Part shown: positions 9,611 to 18,106 of the stretch, piece by piece | How positions within the stretch are numbered: position 1 is the stretch's first letter | Layout: each line of letters opens with the position of its first letter | Origin: Oscillospiraceae bacterium | GTDB taxonomy: Bacteria > Bacillota > Clostridia > Oscillospirales > Oscillospiraceae | Direction of reading: 5' to 3' | Length of the DNA: 64,000 bases | NCBI GenBank assembly: GCA_902765025.1 | Contig: CACWYC010000005.1 | Location: forward strand, 1-64,000 | Notes under the pieces: generated by a model | Seen by the model: only the letters and a program-made list of their open reading frames with translations | Database searches by the model: none | Told to the model about the DNA's origin: nothing | Program-made: the position numbers and the translations under genes

Positions 9611-10438
9611 ATGAAACTAATCAGGAAGTACTCACATCCGATCATCTTACTGATCGTTTTTGAAGCAGTTGCCGTGACCTTGTGGCTGACTAAAAACAAT
9701 CTGTTTTATCTGTTCAATTTCAGCTATATCGGATTGTCCATATTTTTCGGACTCGTTCTGTTTATAAATAAAAATAAACATGCCCGACGCGTTGTTCAGC
9801 TGCTTGTCGGTCTGTACATGCTTGTCTTTCTCGGATTGATCTGTAATGAAAACATGCAGATCGAGGGCTTCTGGTACTATCTCTTCACAGGAGTATTTGA
9901 GGCTGCAACCATCCATTATGCTGTGGCAAAGATTTTCGGGCCGCTGATATTCGGACGCGGATGGTGCGGATATGCATGCTGGACGGCAATGGTGCTTGAT
10001 TTTCTCCCGTATAAGGTCCCCGCCCAGCCCAGAAAGAAAATAGGGTGGATAAGATATATCACATTTGCTCTGTCACTAATTTTCGTATCAGCGCTTTTCC
10101 TTGCAAAAGTCGGCAATATCGAAAGAATTATGTTTTGGGCATTTATAGCGGGGAACATCGTCTATTACGTGATCGGTATCATTCTTGCCTTCGTATTCAA
10201 AGACAACCGAGCGTTCTGTAAGTATATCTGCCCGATCACTGTTTTTCTCAAGCCTATGAGCTACTTCTCATTGATCCGAGTCAAATGTGATACGGATAAA
10301 TGTATTCATTGCGGAAAGTGCAGGCGGGTCTGCCCAATGAATGTTGACGTGACAGATAACTCAAGAAAAAGAGAAAACGGTACGGAGTGTATTCTCTGTA
10401 TGGAGTGCGTGAACAATTGTCCCAAAAATGCACTTTGA
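9611..10438 (+). CDS. NapH/YccM-like membrane ferredoxin-type protein
   Basis: Integral membrane iron-sulfur protein, probably passing electrons between the membrane and a soluble or periplasmic partner. The 275-residue sequence has about five hydrophobic segments, the two cytoplasmic Cys motifs typical of NapH/NosR-like proteins (GRGWCGYACWT and FCKYICPI), then two 4Fe-4S ferredoxin motifs (CIHCGKCRRVCP and CILCMECVNNCP) at the C terminus. It has GGAGAG before its ATG. It is far more AT-rich than its neighbours, with codons such as ATA, AAA and TTT abundant, which points to recent acquisition. No oxidoreductase partner is adjacent, so the pathway is unknown. Confidence 0.85.
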   Translation: MKLIRKYSHPIILLIVFEAVAVTLWLTKNNLFYLFNFSYIGLSIFFGLVLFINKNKHARRVVQLLVGLYMLVFLGLICNENMQIEGFWYYLFTGVFEAATIHYAVAKIFGPLIFGRGWCGYACWTAMVLDFLPYKVPAQPRKKIGWIRYITFALSLIFVSALFLAKVGNIERIMFWAFIAGNIVYYVIGIILAFVFKDNRAFCKYICPITVFLKPMSYFSLIRVKCDTDKCIHCGKCRRVCPMNVDVTDNSRKRENGTECILCMECVNNCPKNAL

Positions 10439-10591
10439 CAAATATCCGTTTGTTGATTTTTTTCTGAATCTGAATTCTATTGAGACAGTCGTTCGACTGC
10501 CTCGACGCGACAGGAATTTCTGACGGAATCCGCGATATGTCCCTGCGGAATGCGATATGCGCCCTGCGGGCGCGTGGAAAGGAGACCATAC
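10439..10591. repeat. AT-rich spacer with hairpin and short GCGATATG tandem repeat
   Basis: Contains a hairpin (GAGACAGTCGTTCGACTGCCTC, 10482-10503) after the membrane ferredoxin gene, then two tandem units beginning GCGATATG (10532-10551 and 10552-10573), each carrying a CCTGCGG core. The second unit is a near-perfect palindrome (GCGCCCTGCGGGCGC). It looks like an intergenic repeat marking the edge of an inserted AT-rich segment. Confidence 0.5.
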
Positions 10592-11260
10592 ATGACCCTA
10601 TATGACCGCCTTTTGCCCTTGCGGGACGAGGACTACCGGGCGTTTCAGGTGAAGCTGGTGCCGAACATCCCGGCGGAGACCGTAATAGGCGTGCGGACGC
10701 CGGCGCTGCGCGCGCTGGCGAAGACCCTTTCCGCCGCCGAGGCCGAGGCGTTTCTCCGCAGTCTGCCCCACCGGTATTATGAGGAAAACCTGGTGCATTT
10801 TTTCCTCCTCTCCCGGATTAGGGATTTCGACACCTGCGCCCGGGCGGTGGACACCTTTTTGCCCTATGTGGACTGCTGGCCCGTGTCCGACCAGGCCACT
10901 CCGGCGGCCTTTCGCAAGAACCACGACAGGCTGCTGCCCTATATCCGAAAATGGCTGGCCTCAAGCCACGTCTACACCGCCCGGTTCGCCATCCGCATGC
11001 TGATGAACGAATACCTTGACGGGGATTTCACACCGGAATACCCGGCACTGGCGGCGGCGAAAATCGGGGAGGAATACTACCTGAACATGATGGTGGCCTG
11101 GTATTTCGCCACCGCCCTGGCCAAGCGGTATGACGACGTGCTGCCCTACCTGGAGCGCCGGGCCCTGGGGGAGTGGGTGCATAAAAAGACCATCCAGAAA
11201 GCGGTGGAGAGCTACCGCGTTTCCGACGAACACAAGGTGTACTTAAAAACACTGCGCTGA
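10592..11260 (+). CDS. AlkD-like DNA alkylation repair protein
   Basis: HEAT-repeat DNA glycosylase-like protein of the AlkC/AlkD group, which removes bulky or cationic alkylated bases. The 222-residue protein is all-helical by composition. It shows family features including IGVRTPALRALAK, the YEENLVHFFLL helix, the VDCWPVSDQ segment and the C-terminal KTIQKAVESYR. The ATG at 10592 was chosen because GGAGA lies six bases upstream. Followed after 16 bases by a small membrane protein and then a Nudix hydrolase, possibly one transcription unit dealing with damaged bases. Family call is good; substrate is inferred. Confidence 0.85.
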   Translation: MTLYDRLLPLRDEDYRAFQVKLVPNIPAETVIGVRTPALRALAKTLSAAEAEAFLRSLPHRYYEENLVHFFLLSRIRDFDTCARAVDTFLPYVDCWPVSDQATPAAFRKNHDRLLPYIRKWLASSHVYTARFAIRMLMNEYLDGDFTPEYPALAAAKIGEEYYLNMMVAWYFATALAKRYDDVLPYLERRALGEWVHKKTIQKAVESYRVSDEHKVYLKTLR

Positions 11261-11276
11261 CGCGGGAGGAACGGCT

Positions 11277-11522
11277 ATGGACGAGAAAAAGACCCCCAAA
11301 AAGCGGGAGCCCTGGCGCATCGCCGTGGCGGCGGCGTCCATCCTTTTCATCGTCGTCATGTGGGTGAAAAAGGACGTGGCTGCCATTTACAGCCAACTGT
11401 CCCCGGAAGACGCCCTGCCGCTGCTGGTGACCACCGTGGCGGTGACAGCGTTGAAGGTGGCGGCCATGGCGGGGGCCATCGTGCTGGTGAAATGGATCAT
11501 CCGGAAAATCAAAGATAAATAA
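11277..11522 (+). CDS. Small membrane protein of unknown function
   Basis: I do not recognise this 81-residue protein. It has a lysine-rich N terminus (MDEKKTPKKRE), two predicted transmembrane helices (about residues 15-30 and 48-72) and a basic tail (WIIRKIKDK), so both ends are probably cytoplasmic. GGGAGGA precedes the ATG at good spacing. It sits between an AlkD-like repair gene and a Nudix hydrolase gene in the same direction, so it is likely cotranscribed with them. The strong ribosome binding site and typical codon use support it as a real gene. Confidence 0.65.
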   Translation: MDEKKTPKKREPWRIAVAAASILFIVVMWVKKDVAAIYSQLSPEDALPLLVTTVAVTALKVAAMAGAIVLVKWIIRKIKDK

Positions 11523-11572
11523 GTCAGTGCCCGGAAAGGGCGAACGCCTGACAGGCGAGGAGGGAAACCGCA

Positions 11573-12109
11573 ATGGAGCCGCTGTATTGGGAATTGACCG
11601 ACAACGAGTGGCCCTTTACCTACACCGACCATGACCGGCTTATCGCCCGGGCCATGGTGGTGGACGACGCCGGGCAATTCTGGTTTGCCCACCTGCGCCG
11701 GGATGACGATTTCGGCAAGGCGGAAATTATCGAGACCTCCGGCGGCGGTGTGGAGCCGGGGGAGACGCCCCGGCAGGCCATCCTCCGGGAGCTGCGGGAG
11801 GAGCTGGGGGCGGAGGCGGAGATTGTCTGCGAAATCGGGGTGGTCAGCGACTACTATAACCTCATCCACCGCCACAACGTGAACCACTTTTTTCTCTGCC
11901 GGGCCCTGTCCTTTGGCAGCAGCCACCTGACGGCGGCGGAGCAGAACGATTTCCACCTGACCGCCTGGCGCCTGGGGTATGACGACGCCCTGGCGGCATA
12001 TGACCGCCTGGCCGTCACGCCCCTGGGGCGGCTGATTGCCCGGCGGGAGGTGCCCGTTCTGCGGCGGGCCGGGGCTATTTTGAGCCTTGAAAAGGACGAA
12101 AAGGGATAA
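11573..12109 (+). CDS. Nudix hydrolase
   Basis: Hydrolase of nucleoside diphosphates linked to another moiety. The 178-residue protein has a complete Nudix box at about residues 58-80, with the glycine, the REL and EE metal-binding glutamates and the closing glycine all present (GETPRQAI then LRELREELGAE). GAGGAGGG lies upstream of the ATG. The substrate cannot be predicted; the position after an AlkD-like gene is compatible with nucleotide-pool cleansing, but this is inference. It is followed by the promoter of the helicase gene. Confidence 0.88.
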   Translation: MEPLYWELTDNEWPFTYTDHDRLIARAMVVDDAGQFWFAHLRRDDDFGKAEIIETSGGGVEPGETPRQAILRELREELGAEAEIVCEIGVVSDYYNLIHRHNVNHFFLCRALSFGSSHLTAAEQNDFHLTAWRLGYDDALAAYDRLAVTPLGRLIARREVPVLRRAGAILSLEKDEKG

Positions 12110-12117
12110 ATGACCCC

Positions 12118-12146
12118 TTTACCCGGGGGGAAAAGTGTGGTACACT
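12118..12146 (+). promoter_or_regulatory. Promoter of the DEAD-box helicase gene
   Basis: TTTACC (12118-12123) and TACACT (12141-12146) with a 17-base spacer lie upstream of the helicase start at 12190. Confidence 0.5.
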
Positions 12147-12189
12147 ATCCGGGTATGTGACTTTTTGACGAAATCAGAGGAAAAACGCT

Positions 12190-13350
12190 ATGGAAATCAA
12201 TCAGGGCCTGCCCTTTGACAGCTTCGGCCTGTCCGAGCCCACGCTGCGGGCCATTCAGAATAAAGGCTACACCGTGTCCACCCCGGTGCAGGCCGGGTGC
12301 ATCCCGCCCATGATGGCGGACAAGGACGTGATTGCCAAGGCCCCCACCGGCACCGGCAAGACCATGGCCTTCGGCATCCCCATCATCGAGAAAATCGACC
12401 CGGACAGCGAGGAGGTGCAGGCGGTGATCATGGCCCCCACCCGGGAGCTGGCCATGCAGATCACCGATGAGATGCGGGACATCGCCGTGTACCACGAGGG
12501 CGTGCGTCTGGTGTGCCTCTACGGCGGCCAGCCCATCAACAAGCAGATTACCGCCCTGAAGCGGCGGCCCCAGATTGTGGTGGCCACCCCGGGCCGGCTC
12601 AGCGACCATATCAAGCGCCGCACCGTGGACGTGCGGAATGTCCGCACGGTGGTGCTGGACGAGGCCGACCGGATGCTGGACATGGGCTTTATCCACGACG
12701 TGACACGGCTGCTGGACAAGATGAAGAGCCGGAAAAACCTGGGTATGTTCTCCGCCACCATCAGCCGTGAGGTGATGGACATCTCCTGGGTCTACCAGCG
12801 TGACCCGGAAGAGATTACCGTCCGGCCCACGGAGGAGAATAAGCCCGACATTTTGCAGTACCGCATCGAGGTGCCCTCCGACGGCAAGGTGGACGCCATT
12901 GCCCGCATTATCACCCATGAGAATTACGACCGGGTGATCTGCTTCTGCAACACCAAGGGCTCCACCGAGCGGCTCAACAAGTTCCTGCAAATGCGGGGGC
13001 TGGACGCCCAGTGTATCCACGGCGACATCCCCCAGGGCAAGCGGGAGCAGGTGATGCAGCTCTTCCGTGACGGCAAGCTGCGTATCTTCGTGGCCACCGA
13101 CGTGGCCTCCCGGGGCATCGACGTGGACGATGTGGACGCGGTGTTCAACTTTGAGGTGCCCGACGAGAACGAGTATTACGTCCACCGCATCGGCCGCACG
13201 GGCCGTGCCAAAAAGCACGGCGTGGCCTACACGCTGATTTCCGACTTCCCCAGCCGCATCCGGCTGGACGCCCTGGTGCGGGACACCCGGCAGGAGGTCA
13301 TCCCCGCCCAATTAAACGACGACGGCAGCGTGACGCCCATCGCCAAATAA
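12190..13350 (+). CDS. DEAD-box ATP-dependent RNA helicase
   Basis: RNA-unwinding enzyme of superfamily 2. The 386 residues hold just the helicase core: Q motif, motif I (APTGTGKT), Ia (PTRELA), motif II (DEAD), motif III (SAT), motif IV-V (FVATDVASRGID) and motif VI (HRIGRTGR). There is no C-terminal extension or RNA-binding tail such as those in CshA or DbpA, so its specificity probably depends on partners or it acts broadly. It is a single-gene unit with its own promoter and a strong terminator shared with the convergent thrH. Confidence 0.95.
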   Translation: MEINQGLPFDSFGLSEPTLRAIQNKGYTVSTPVQAGCIPPMMADKDVIAKAPTGTGKTMAFGIPIIEKIDPDSEEVQAVIMAPTRELAMQITDEMRDIAVYHEGVRLVCLYGGQPINKQITALKRRPQIVVATPGRLSDHIKRRTVDVRNVRTVVLDEADRMLDMGFIHDVTRLLDKMKSRKNLGMFSATISREVMDISWVYQRDPEEITVRPTEENKPDILQYRIEVPSDGKVDAIARIITHENYDRVICFCNTKGSTERLNKFLQMRGLDAQCIHGDIPQGKREQVMQLFRDGKLRIFVATDVASRGIDVDDVDAVFNFEVPDENEYYVHRIGRTGRAKKHGVAYTLISDFPSRIRLDALVRDTRQEVIPAQLNDDGSVTPIAK

Positions 13351-13367
13351 AGGCTTTCCCATATAAC

Positions 13368-13398
13368 AAAACGCCCGGCCGAAAGGCCGGGCGTTTTT
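13368..13398. terminator. Bidirectional terminator between helicase gene and thrH
   Basis: AAAACGCCCGGCC-GAAA-GGCCGGGCGTTTTT: a stable GC stem with GAAA tetraloop and A/T flanks on both sides. Confidence 0.9.
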
Positions 13399-13413
13399 CT
13401 GCGCCAAAATGGT

Positions 13414-14019
13414 TTATAGCGCCGCCCGGATGGCGGTCAGGAGGTCGTCGTAGGTCTCATAGGCGGGGATATCCGGGTAATCCGCCTTGATTTTCTCCGT
13501 GGTGCGGAACAAAAAGCCCGCCTTGCTGGCCTGGATCATCTCCAGGTCGTTGTAGCTGTCGCCGGAGGCGATGGTGTCAAACCCGCAGGATTGCAGCGCC
13601 CGCACGGTGGTCAGCTTGGAGTGGTCGCAGCGCATCTTCACGCCGCAGAGAAAACCGTCTGCGTCGATCTCCAGGGTGTTGCAGTACAGGCTGGGGTAGC
13701 CCAGCTTTTTCATCAGCGGCATGGCGAACTGGTCGAAGGTGTCGCTTAAAATCACCACCTGGGTCTCGGCGCGCAGGGCGTCCAGAAATTCCTTGGCCCC
13801 GGGCAGGGGGTCGATTTTGGCGATGACGGCCTGGATCTCCTTCAGCCCCAGACCGTGCTGCCGCAGGATGTCCATGCGCCAGCGCATCAGCTTGTCGTAG
13901 TCCGGCTCGTCCCGGGTGGTGCGTTTCAGCTCCGGGATGCCGCTCTCTTCGGCGAAGGCGATCCAGATCTCCGGCACCACCACGCCCTCCATATCCAGGC
14001 AGACAATGTTCATTCCCAT
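13414..14019 (-). CDS. thrH: ThrH: phosphoserine phosphatase / homoserine phosphotransferase
   Basis: HAD-superfamily enzyme able to dephosphorylate phosphoserine and transfer phosphate to homoserine, feeding threonine synthesis. The 201-residue protein has the ThrH form of motif I (CLDMEGVVVPE), motif II (ILSDTFD) and motif III/IV (SGDSYNDLEM), closely resembling ThrH of Pseudomonas in its opening MNIVCLDMEGVVVPEIWIAFAE. AGAGG precedes the ATG at 14019. It begins four bases after the thrC stop, in the same direction, so the two form an operon. Together they could supply O-phosphohomoserine and convert it to threonine. Confidence 0.92.
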   Translation of the reverse strand: MGMNIVCLDMEGVVVPEIWIAFAEESGIPELKRTTRDEPDYDKLMRWRMDILRQHGLGLKEIQAVIAKIDPLPGAKEFLDALRAETQVVILSDTFDQFAMPLMKKLGYPSLYCNTLEIDADGFLCGVKMRCDHSKLTTVRALQSCGFDTIASGDSYNDLEMIQASKAGFLFRTTEKIKADYPDIPAYETYDDLLTAIRAAL

Positions 14020-14023
14020 TTCG

Positions 14024-15484
14024 TTATCCTCTCACAAACCGCAGCACGTAGTCCAGCATGTCCTCTTTGTCGATAACGTCGCCGTGGCGCACTTCCTTTT
14101 CCCGCAGCCCCGCCAGCCCCGCCGGCACGGGGACGCCGGTGAGCCGGTGGAGCTCCGCCATCATGGCGAACTCGTCCTCTCCCGCCTCCCGGCCCAGGGC
14201 ATGGAGCACCGCCGCCGGGAACTTGTAGGGCGAGGCCGTGGACAGCACCACCACCGGCGCGCCGTCGTGGCACGCCGCGGCAAACGCGTCCGCCACCGCC
14301 CAGGCCACCGCCGTGTGGGGGTCGCAGAGGTAGCGGTGCTGCTGCCACACGCTGCCGATGGTGTCGCCGCAGCGGCCGTCGTCGCAGCAGCCGCAGGCGA
14401 ACTCCGCCTTCAGCTTTTGAAGCACCTGGGCCGACACCTCATAGGCGCCCTCCTCGTTGAGCTGGCGCATCCACCGGGCCACGGCGGCGTCGTCCTCCGT
14501 CATGAGATACAAAAGCCGTTCCAGGTTGCTGGACACCAGAATGTCCATGCTGGGGGAGGAGGTCTTGTAGAAGGGGCGGCGGCGGTCGTAGCGGCCGGTG
14601 GTGAGGAACTCGGTCAAAACGTCGTTCTGGTTGCTGGCGCACACCAACATGCCTACCGGCAGGCCCATCTTCTTGGCGAAGTAGCCCGCCAGAATGTCGC
14701 CGAAGTTGCCGGTGGGCACCACGAAATGCACCTTGTCCCCCACCGCAATGCGGCCCGCCTTCACCAGATCGCCGTAGGCTTTGAAATAGTACATCACCTG
14801 GGGGGCCAGGCGGCCGATGTTGATGGAGTTGGCGGAGGACAGGTGGGCTCCGCCCAAATCCTTCCCGGCGCAGGCGGCAAACACCTGCTTCACCCCGGTC
14901 TGGGCGTCGTCGAAGTTGCCCCGCACGGCGCATACCTTTACGTTGCTGCCCTCCTGGGTGGTCATCTGAAGCTGCTGCACGGCGCTGACGCCGCCGTAGG
15001 GGTAGAACACCACGATCCGGGTGCCCGGCACGTCGTGAAAGCCCTCCAGCGCCGCCTTGCCGGTGTCGCCACTGGTGGCGGTGAGGATCACCACGTCGCC
15101 GTCCTGACGCTGCACCTTTTGCGCCTCCGTCACCAGATGGGGCAGCACGCTGAGGGCCACGTCCTTAAAGGCGCTGGTGGGGCCCCGGAACAGCTCCAGC
15201 ACGTAGCGGTCCCCCACCTGCACCAGGGGAGTCAGCTCCTCGGACGCAAACTTGCCCGCGTAGCTGCGGCGGATGAGCCCCGCCATGTCCGGGAAGTCCG
15301 GCAGCATGGCGTGGAGGATTTTGGCAGACATGGTCTGGGCGTCGCAGGTGATGATCTCCCGCCAGTCCAGGCCCAGATGGGCCACGTCGCCGATATAGAG
15401 TCCGCCGTCGGGGGCGATGCCCTGCAGCACCGCCTGGGAGGGCGAGGCCGTCAGGCGGCGGTTTCGGGTGCTGTGATAGTTCAT
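14024..15484 (-). CDS. thrC: Threonine synthase
   Basis: PLP enzyme converting O-phosphohomoserine to threonine. The 486-residue protein begins MNYHSTRNRR, typical of the longer class of threonine synthases, and holds the PLP lysine in PTSAFKDVAL, plus TATSGDTGKAALEG and VPTGNFGDILAGYFAKKMG. GGAGG lies before the ATG at 15484; the open frame runs further upstream without a site. It is cotranscribed with thrH and divergent from lysC-asd, so the aspartate-family pathway is clustered. A promoter is visible at 15528-15556. Confidence 0.96.
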   Translation of the reverse strand: MNYHSTRNRRLTASPSQAVLQGIAPDGGLYIGDVAHLGLDWREIITCDAQTMSAKILHAMLPDFPDMAGLIRRSYAGKFASEELTPLVQVGDRYVLELFRGPTSAFKDVALSVLPHLVTEAQKVQRQDGDVVILTATSGDTGKAALEGFHDVPGTRIVVFYPYGGVSAVQQLQMTTQEGSNVKVCAVRGNFDDAQTGVKQVFAACAGKDLGGAHLSSANSINIGRLAPQVMYYFKAYGDLVKAGRIAVGDKVHFVVPTGNFGDILAGYFAKKMGLPVGMLVCASNQNDVLTEFLTTGRYDRRRPFYKTSSPSMDILVSSNLERLLYLMTEDDAAVARWMRQLNEEGAYEVSAQVLQKLKAEFACGCCDDGRCGDTIGSVWQQHRYLCDPHTAVAWAVADAFAAACHDGAPVVVLSTASPYKFPAAVLHALGREAGEDEFAMMAELHRLTGVPVPAGLAGLREKEVRHGDVIDKEDMLDYVLRFVRG

Positions 15485-15527
15485 CGGAAAACCTCCAAAG
15501 TTTTTCTCTTGCATTTTCAATATGGAT

Positions 15528-15556
15528 ATGATACACTGTCCCCGATAAAAAAGCAA
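15528..15556 (-). promoter_or_regulatory. thrC-thrH promoter
   Basis: On the minus strand TTGCTT (15556-15551) and TATCAT (15533-15528) are separated by 17 bases. No T-box or leader peptide is evident in the short leader. Confidence 0.6.
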
Positions 15557-15645
15557 GTGTTTTTCCTATAAAAACAAAATCCAAATTTCTGTCGCCGGGA
15601 GACAGGATGAGAGCAGCCCGGGCGGCAGGGGAAAGAAGGGTTTCC

Positions 15646-16962
15646 GTGCGAAAAGTGTTGAAATTCGGCGGCTCCAGCATGGCTGACGCCAGGCAGTTCG
15701 CCAAGGTGAAGTCCATCGTGCAGTCCGACCCGGGGCGCACCTGCGTGGTGGTCAGCGCGGCGGGCAAGCGCAACAAGGACGACCACAAGATCACCGATTT
15801 ATTGTATCTCTGCCACGCCCACGTGAAGTACGGCGTCAGCTGCGAGGGCATCTTCGGCATGATCCGGGACCGGTACATCACCATCCGGGACGAGCTGGGC
15901 CTGGCCACGCCCCTGGAGGCGGCGTTCGACGCGCTGTGGGACAAGCTGAACAGCGGCATATCCCAGGACGAGCTGGTGTCCCGGGGGGAGTATTTCGCCG
16001 CCCGGCTGATGGCGGACTACCTGGGCTTTGACTTCGTGGACAGCGCCCTGTGGCTCCACTTCCGCCTGGACGGCACCGTGGACACGGAGCAGTCCTACGC
16101 CGCCCTGCAGCGGTACGCCCAGGGCCGCAGGGTGGTGATCCCTGGCTTCTACGGCGTCATGCCCGACGGCAGCATCAAGACCTTCACCCGTGGCGGCAGC
16201 GACATCACCGGCGCCCTGGCGGCGGCGGCCCTGGACGCCGACGTGTACGAGAACTGGACGGACGTCAGCGGCTTTCTGATGGCCGATCCCAAAATCGTCC
16301 CCAACCCCGAGCCCATCGAGCATATCACCTACGCCGAGCTCCGGGAGCTGAGCTACATCGGCGCCCAGGTGCTCCACGAGGGCACCATCTTCCCCGTGCG
16401 GGAGAAGAACATCCCCCTGAACATCCGCAACACCAACCAGCCCGACCACCCCGGCACCATGATCCGGGAGTCCTTTGAGGATATGCCCGAGGCGGGGGAC
16501 CGGTTCATCACCGGCATCGCCGGCCGGCGGAACTTCACCGTTATCACCATTACGAAAAACGGCATGTCCAACGAGGTGGGCACCCTGCGGCGGATTCTGG
16601 AGCTGATGGAGAAGTACAACCAGAACGTGGAGTACATCCCCTCCGGCATCGACTGCGTCAGCGTGGTGCTGTCCGCCGACCGGGTCTCCCCCTGCCTGTA
16701 CGCCCTGCTGGGGGACCTGCAGAAGGAGCTGAAGCCCGATGGCATCCACGTCACCGAGAACATGGCGGTGGTGGCGGCGGTGGGCCGCAAGATGGTGTTC
16801 AAGCCCGGCATCTCCGGCAAGATTTTTGCCGCCCTGGGCGAGAACCACATCAACATCCGCATGATCACCCAGGGCCCCGAGGAGCTGAATATCATCGTGG
16901 GTGTGGACAACAAGGATTTTGAAAACGCCATTCGCGTGCTGTATAACAGCTTTGTGAAATAG
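15646..16962 (+). CDS. lysC: Aspartate kinase
   Basis: Phosphorylates aspartate, the first step to lysine, threonine and methionine. The 438-residue product has the kinase signature VLKFGGSSMA at the N terminus, FTRGGSDITGALAAAAL, and two C-terminal ACT domains (about residues 300-438) for feedback control. A GTG start at 15646 was chosen because AGAAGGG lies five bases upstream and the protein then begins just before the conserved KFGGSS. The alternative upstream ATG at 15607 adds 13 unconserved residues. asd follows after 12 bases, so the two form an operon. Confidence 0.93.
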   Translation: MRKVLKFGGSSMADARQFAKVKSIVQSDPGRTCVVVSAAGKRNKDDHKITDLLYLCHAHVKYGVSCEGIFGMIRDRYITIRDELGLATPLEAAFDALWDKLNSGISQDELVSRGEYFAARLMADYLGFDFVDSALWLHFRLDGTVDTEQSYAALQRYAQGRRVVIPGFYGVMPDGSIKTFTRGGSDITGALAAAALDADVYENWTDVSGFLMADPKIVPNPEPIEHITYAELRELSYIGAQVLHEGTIFPVREKNIPLNIRNTNQPDHPGTMIRESFEDMPEAGDRFITGIAGRRNFTVITITKNGMSNEVGTLRRILELMEKYNQNVEYIPSGIDCVSVVLSADRVSPCLYALLGDLQKELKPDGIHVTENMAVVAAVGRKMVFKPGISGKIFAALGENHINIRMITQGPEELNIIVGVDNKDFENAIRVLYNSFVK

Positions 16963-16974
16963 GAGGATTAGGCG

Positions 16975-17982
16975 ATGAAACAGTATAAAGTAGCGATTTT
17001 GGGCGCCACGGGCGCTGTGGGCCGTGAGATGATGAAGATTCTGGCGGAGCGGGATTTCCCCGTGGGCGAGCTGCACCTGCTGGCCTCGGAGCGGTCCGTG
17101 GGCCAGGAGCTGGACTTCCGGGGCAAGAAGATTGCCGTGGAGCTGGCCTGCGACGCGGCCTTTGAAGGTATGGACATCGTGCTGGGCGCGGCGGAGAATG
17201 ACATCGCAGAGCGTTTCGCCCCCGCCATCGTCAAGGCCGGCGCCGTGTTTGTGGACAATTCCAGCGCCTTCCGCATGGACCCCAACGTGCCCCTGGTGGT
17301 GCCGGAGATCAACCCCGAGGACGTCAAGTGGCACAAGGGCATCATTGCCAACCCCAACTGCACCACCATCGTCTCCCTGGTGGCCATCAACGCCCTGAAC
17401 CAGGACAGCCCCATCGAGACCATTGTGGCCAGCAGCTACCAGGCCACCTCCGGCGCCGGTGCCGGAGGCCCCAAGGAGCTGATGGCGGAGGTGGAGGCCC
17501 TCCGGGAGGGCAAGACCTACGAGCCCAAGGTGTTCCAGTACCAGATTGCCTACAACGTCATTCCCCAAATCGGCGGCGAGGCCTTTGAGGGCTACACCTC
17601 CGAGGAGATGAAGATGCAGAACGAGGGCCGCAAGATCATGCACCTGCCCGATTTGCGGGTGAGCTGCACCTGCGTCCGGGTGCCGGTGGTCCGCAGCCAC
17701 AGCGTCAGCATCGTGGTGCGCACCAAGGAGAAGATCTCCGTGGAGCGGGCCAAGGAGTTAATTGCCAATGCCCCCGGCTGCCGCCTGGTGGACGACCTGA
17801 AAAACCGCCGCTACCCCATGCCTCTGGAGACCTCCGACCAGGACATCGTGTTCGTGGGCCGCATCCGGGAGGATTTGACATCCGACAACGGCCTGAACAT
17901 CTGGTGCTGCGGCGATCAGGTCCGCAAGGGCGCCGCCACCAACGCCGTGCAGATTGCCGAGCTGGTCATCAAGACGCTGTGA
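16975..17982 (+). CDS. asd: Aspartate-semialdehyde dehydrogenase
   Basis: NADPH-dependent reduction of aspartyl phosphate to the semialdehyde. The 335-residue enzyme has an N-terminal Rossmann motif (VAILGATGAVGREM), the active-site cysteine in ANPNCTT (about residue 128), the SYQATSGAGAGG loop and the catalytic histidine region RVPVVRSHS. GGAGG precedes the ATG. It lies 12 bases after lysC in one operon, so the first two pathway steps are coexpressed. Transcription ends at a hairpin at 18012-18040. Confidence 0.97.
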   Translation: MKQYKVAILGATGAVGREMMKILAERDFPVGELHLLASERSVGQELDFRGKKIAVELACDAAFEGMDIVLGAAENDIAERFAPAIVKAGAVFVDNSSAFRMDPNVPLVVPEINPEDVKWHKGIIANPNCTTIVSLVAINALNQDSPIETIVASSYQATSGAGAGGPKELMAEVEALREGKTYEPKVFQYQIAYNVIPQIGGEAFEGYTSEEMKMQNEGRKIMHLPDLRVSCTCVRVPVVRSHSVSIVVRTKEKISVERAKELIANAPGCRLVDDLKNRRYPMPLETSDQDIVFVGRIREDLTSDNGLNIWCCGDQVRKGAATNAVQIAELVIKTL

Positions 17983-18011
17983 ATGTGACGCAACTGTAAA
18001 TTTATAGGGAC

Positions 18012-18040
18012 AGAGGCGGCCGTGTGCCGCCTCTTTTCTT
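18012..18040 (+). terminator. lysC-asd terminator
   Basis: AGAGGCGGC-cgtgt-GCCGCCTCT followed by TTTTCTT. Its T tract abuts the -35 of the next promoter. Confidence 0.85.
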
Positions 18041-18067
18041 TACAAAATAAGGTTTTTGGGGTATACT
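18039..18067 (+). promoter_or_regulatory. Promoter of the peptide-binding lipoprotein gene
   Basis: TTTACA (18039-18044), 17-base spacer, TATACT (18062-18067); packed directly behind the preceding terminator. Confidence 0.7.
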
Positions 18068-18106
18068 GGGCTGGCGTAATGATTCCCAAAGCAAAGGAGA
18101 TTGCCC

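Noticed and set aside
15799..17700. A 633-codon minus-strand frame opposite lysC-asd
   Set aside because: Shadow of two conserved enzymes; no recognisable domain or ribosome binding site.
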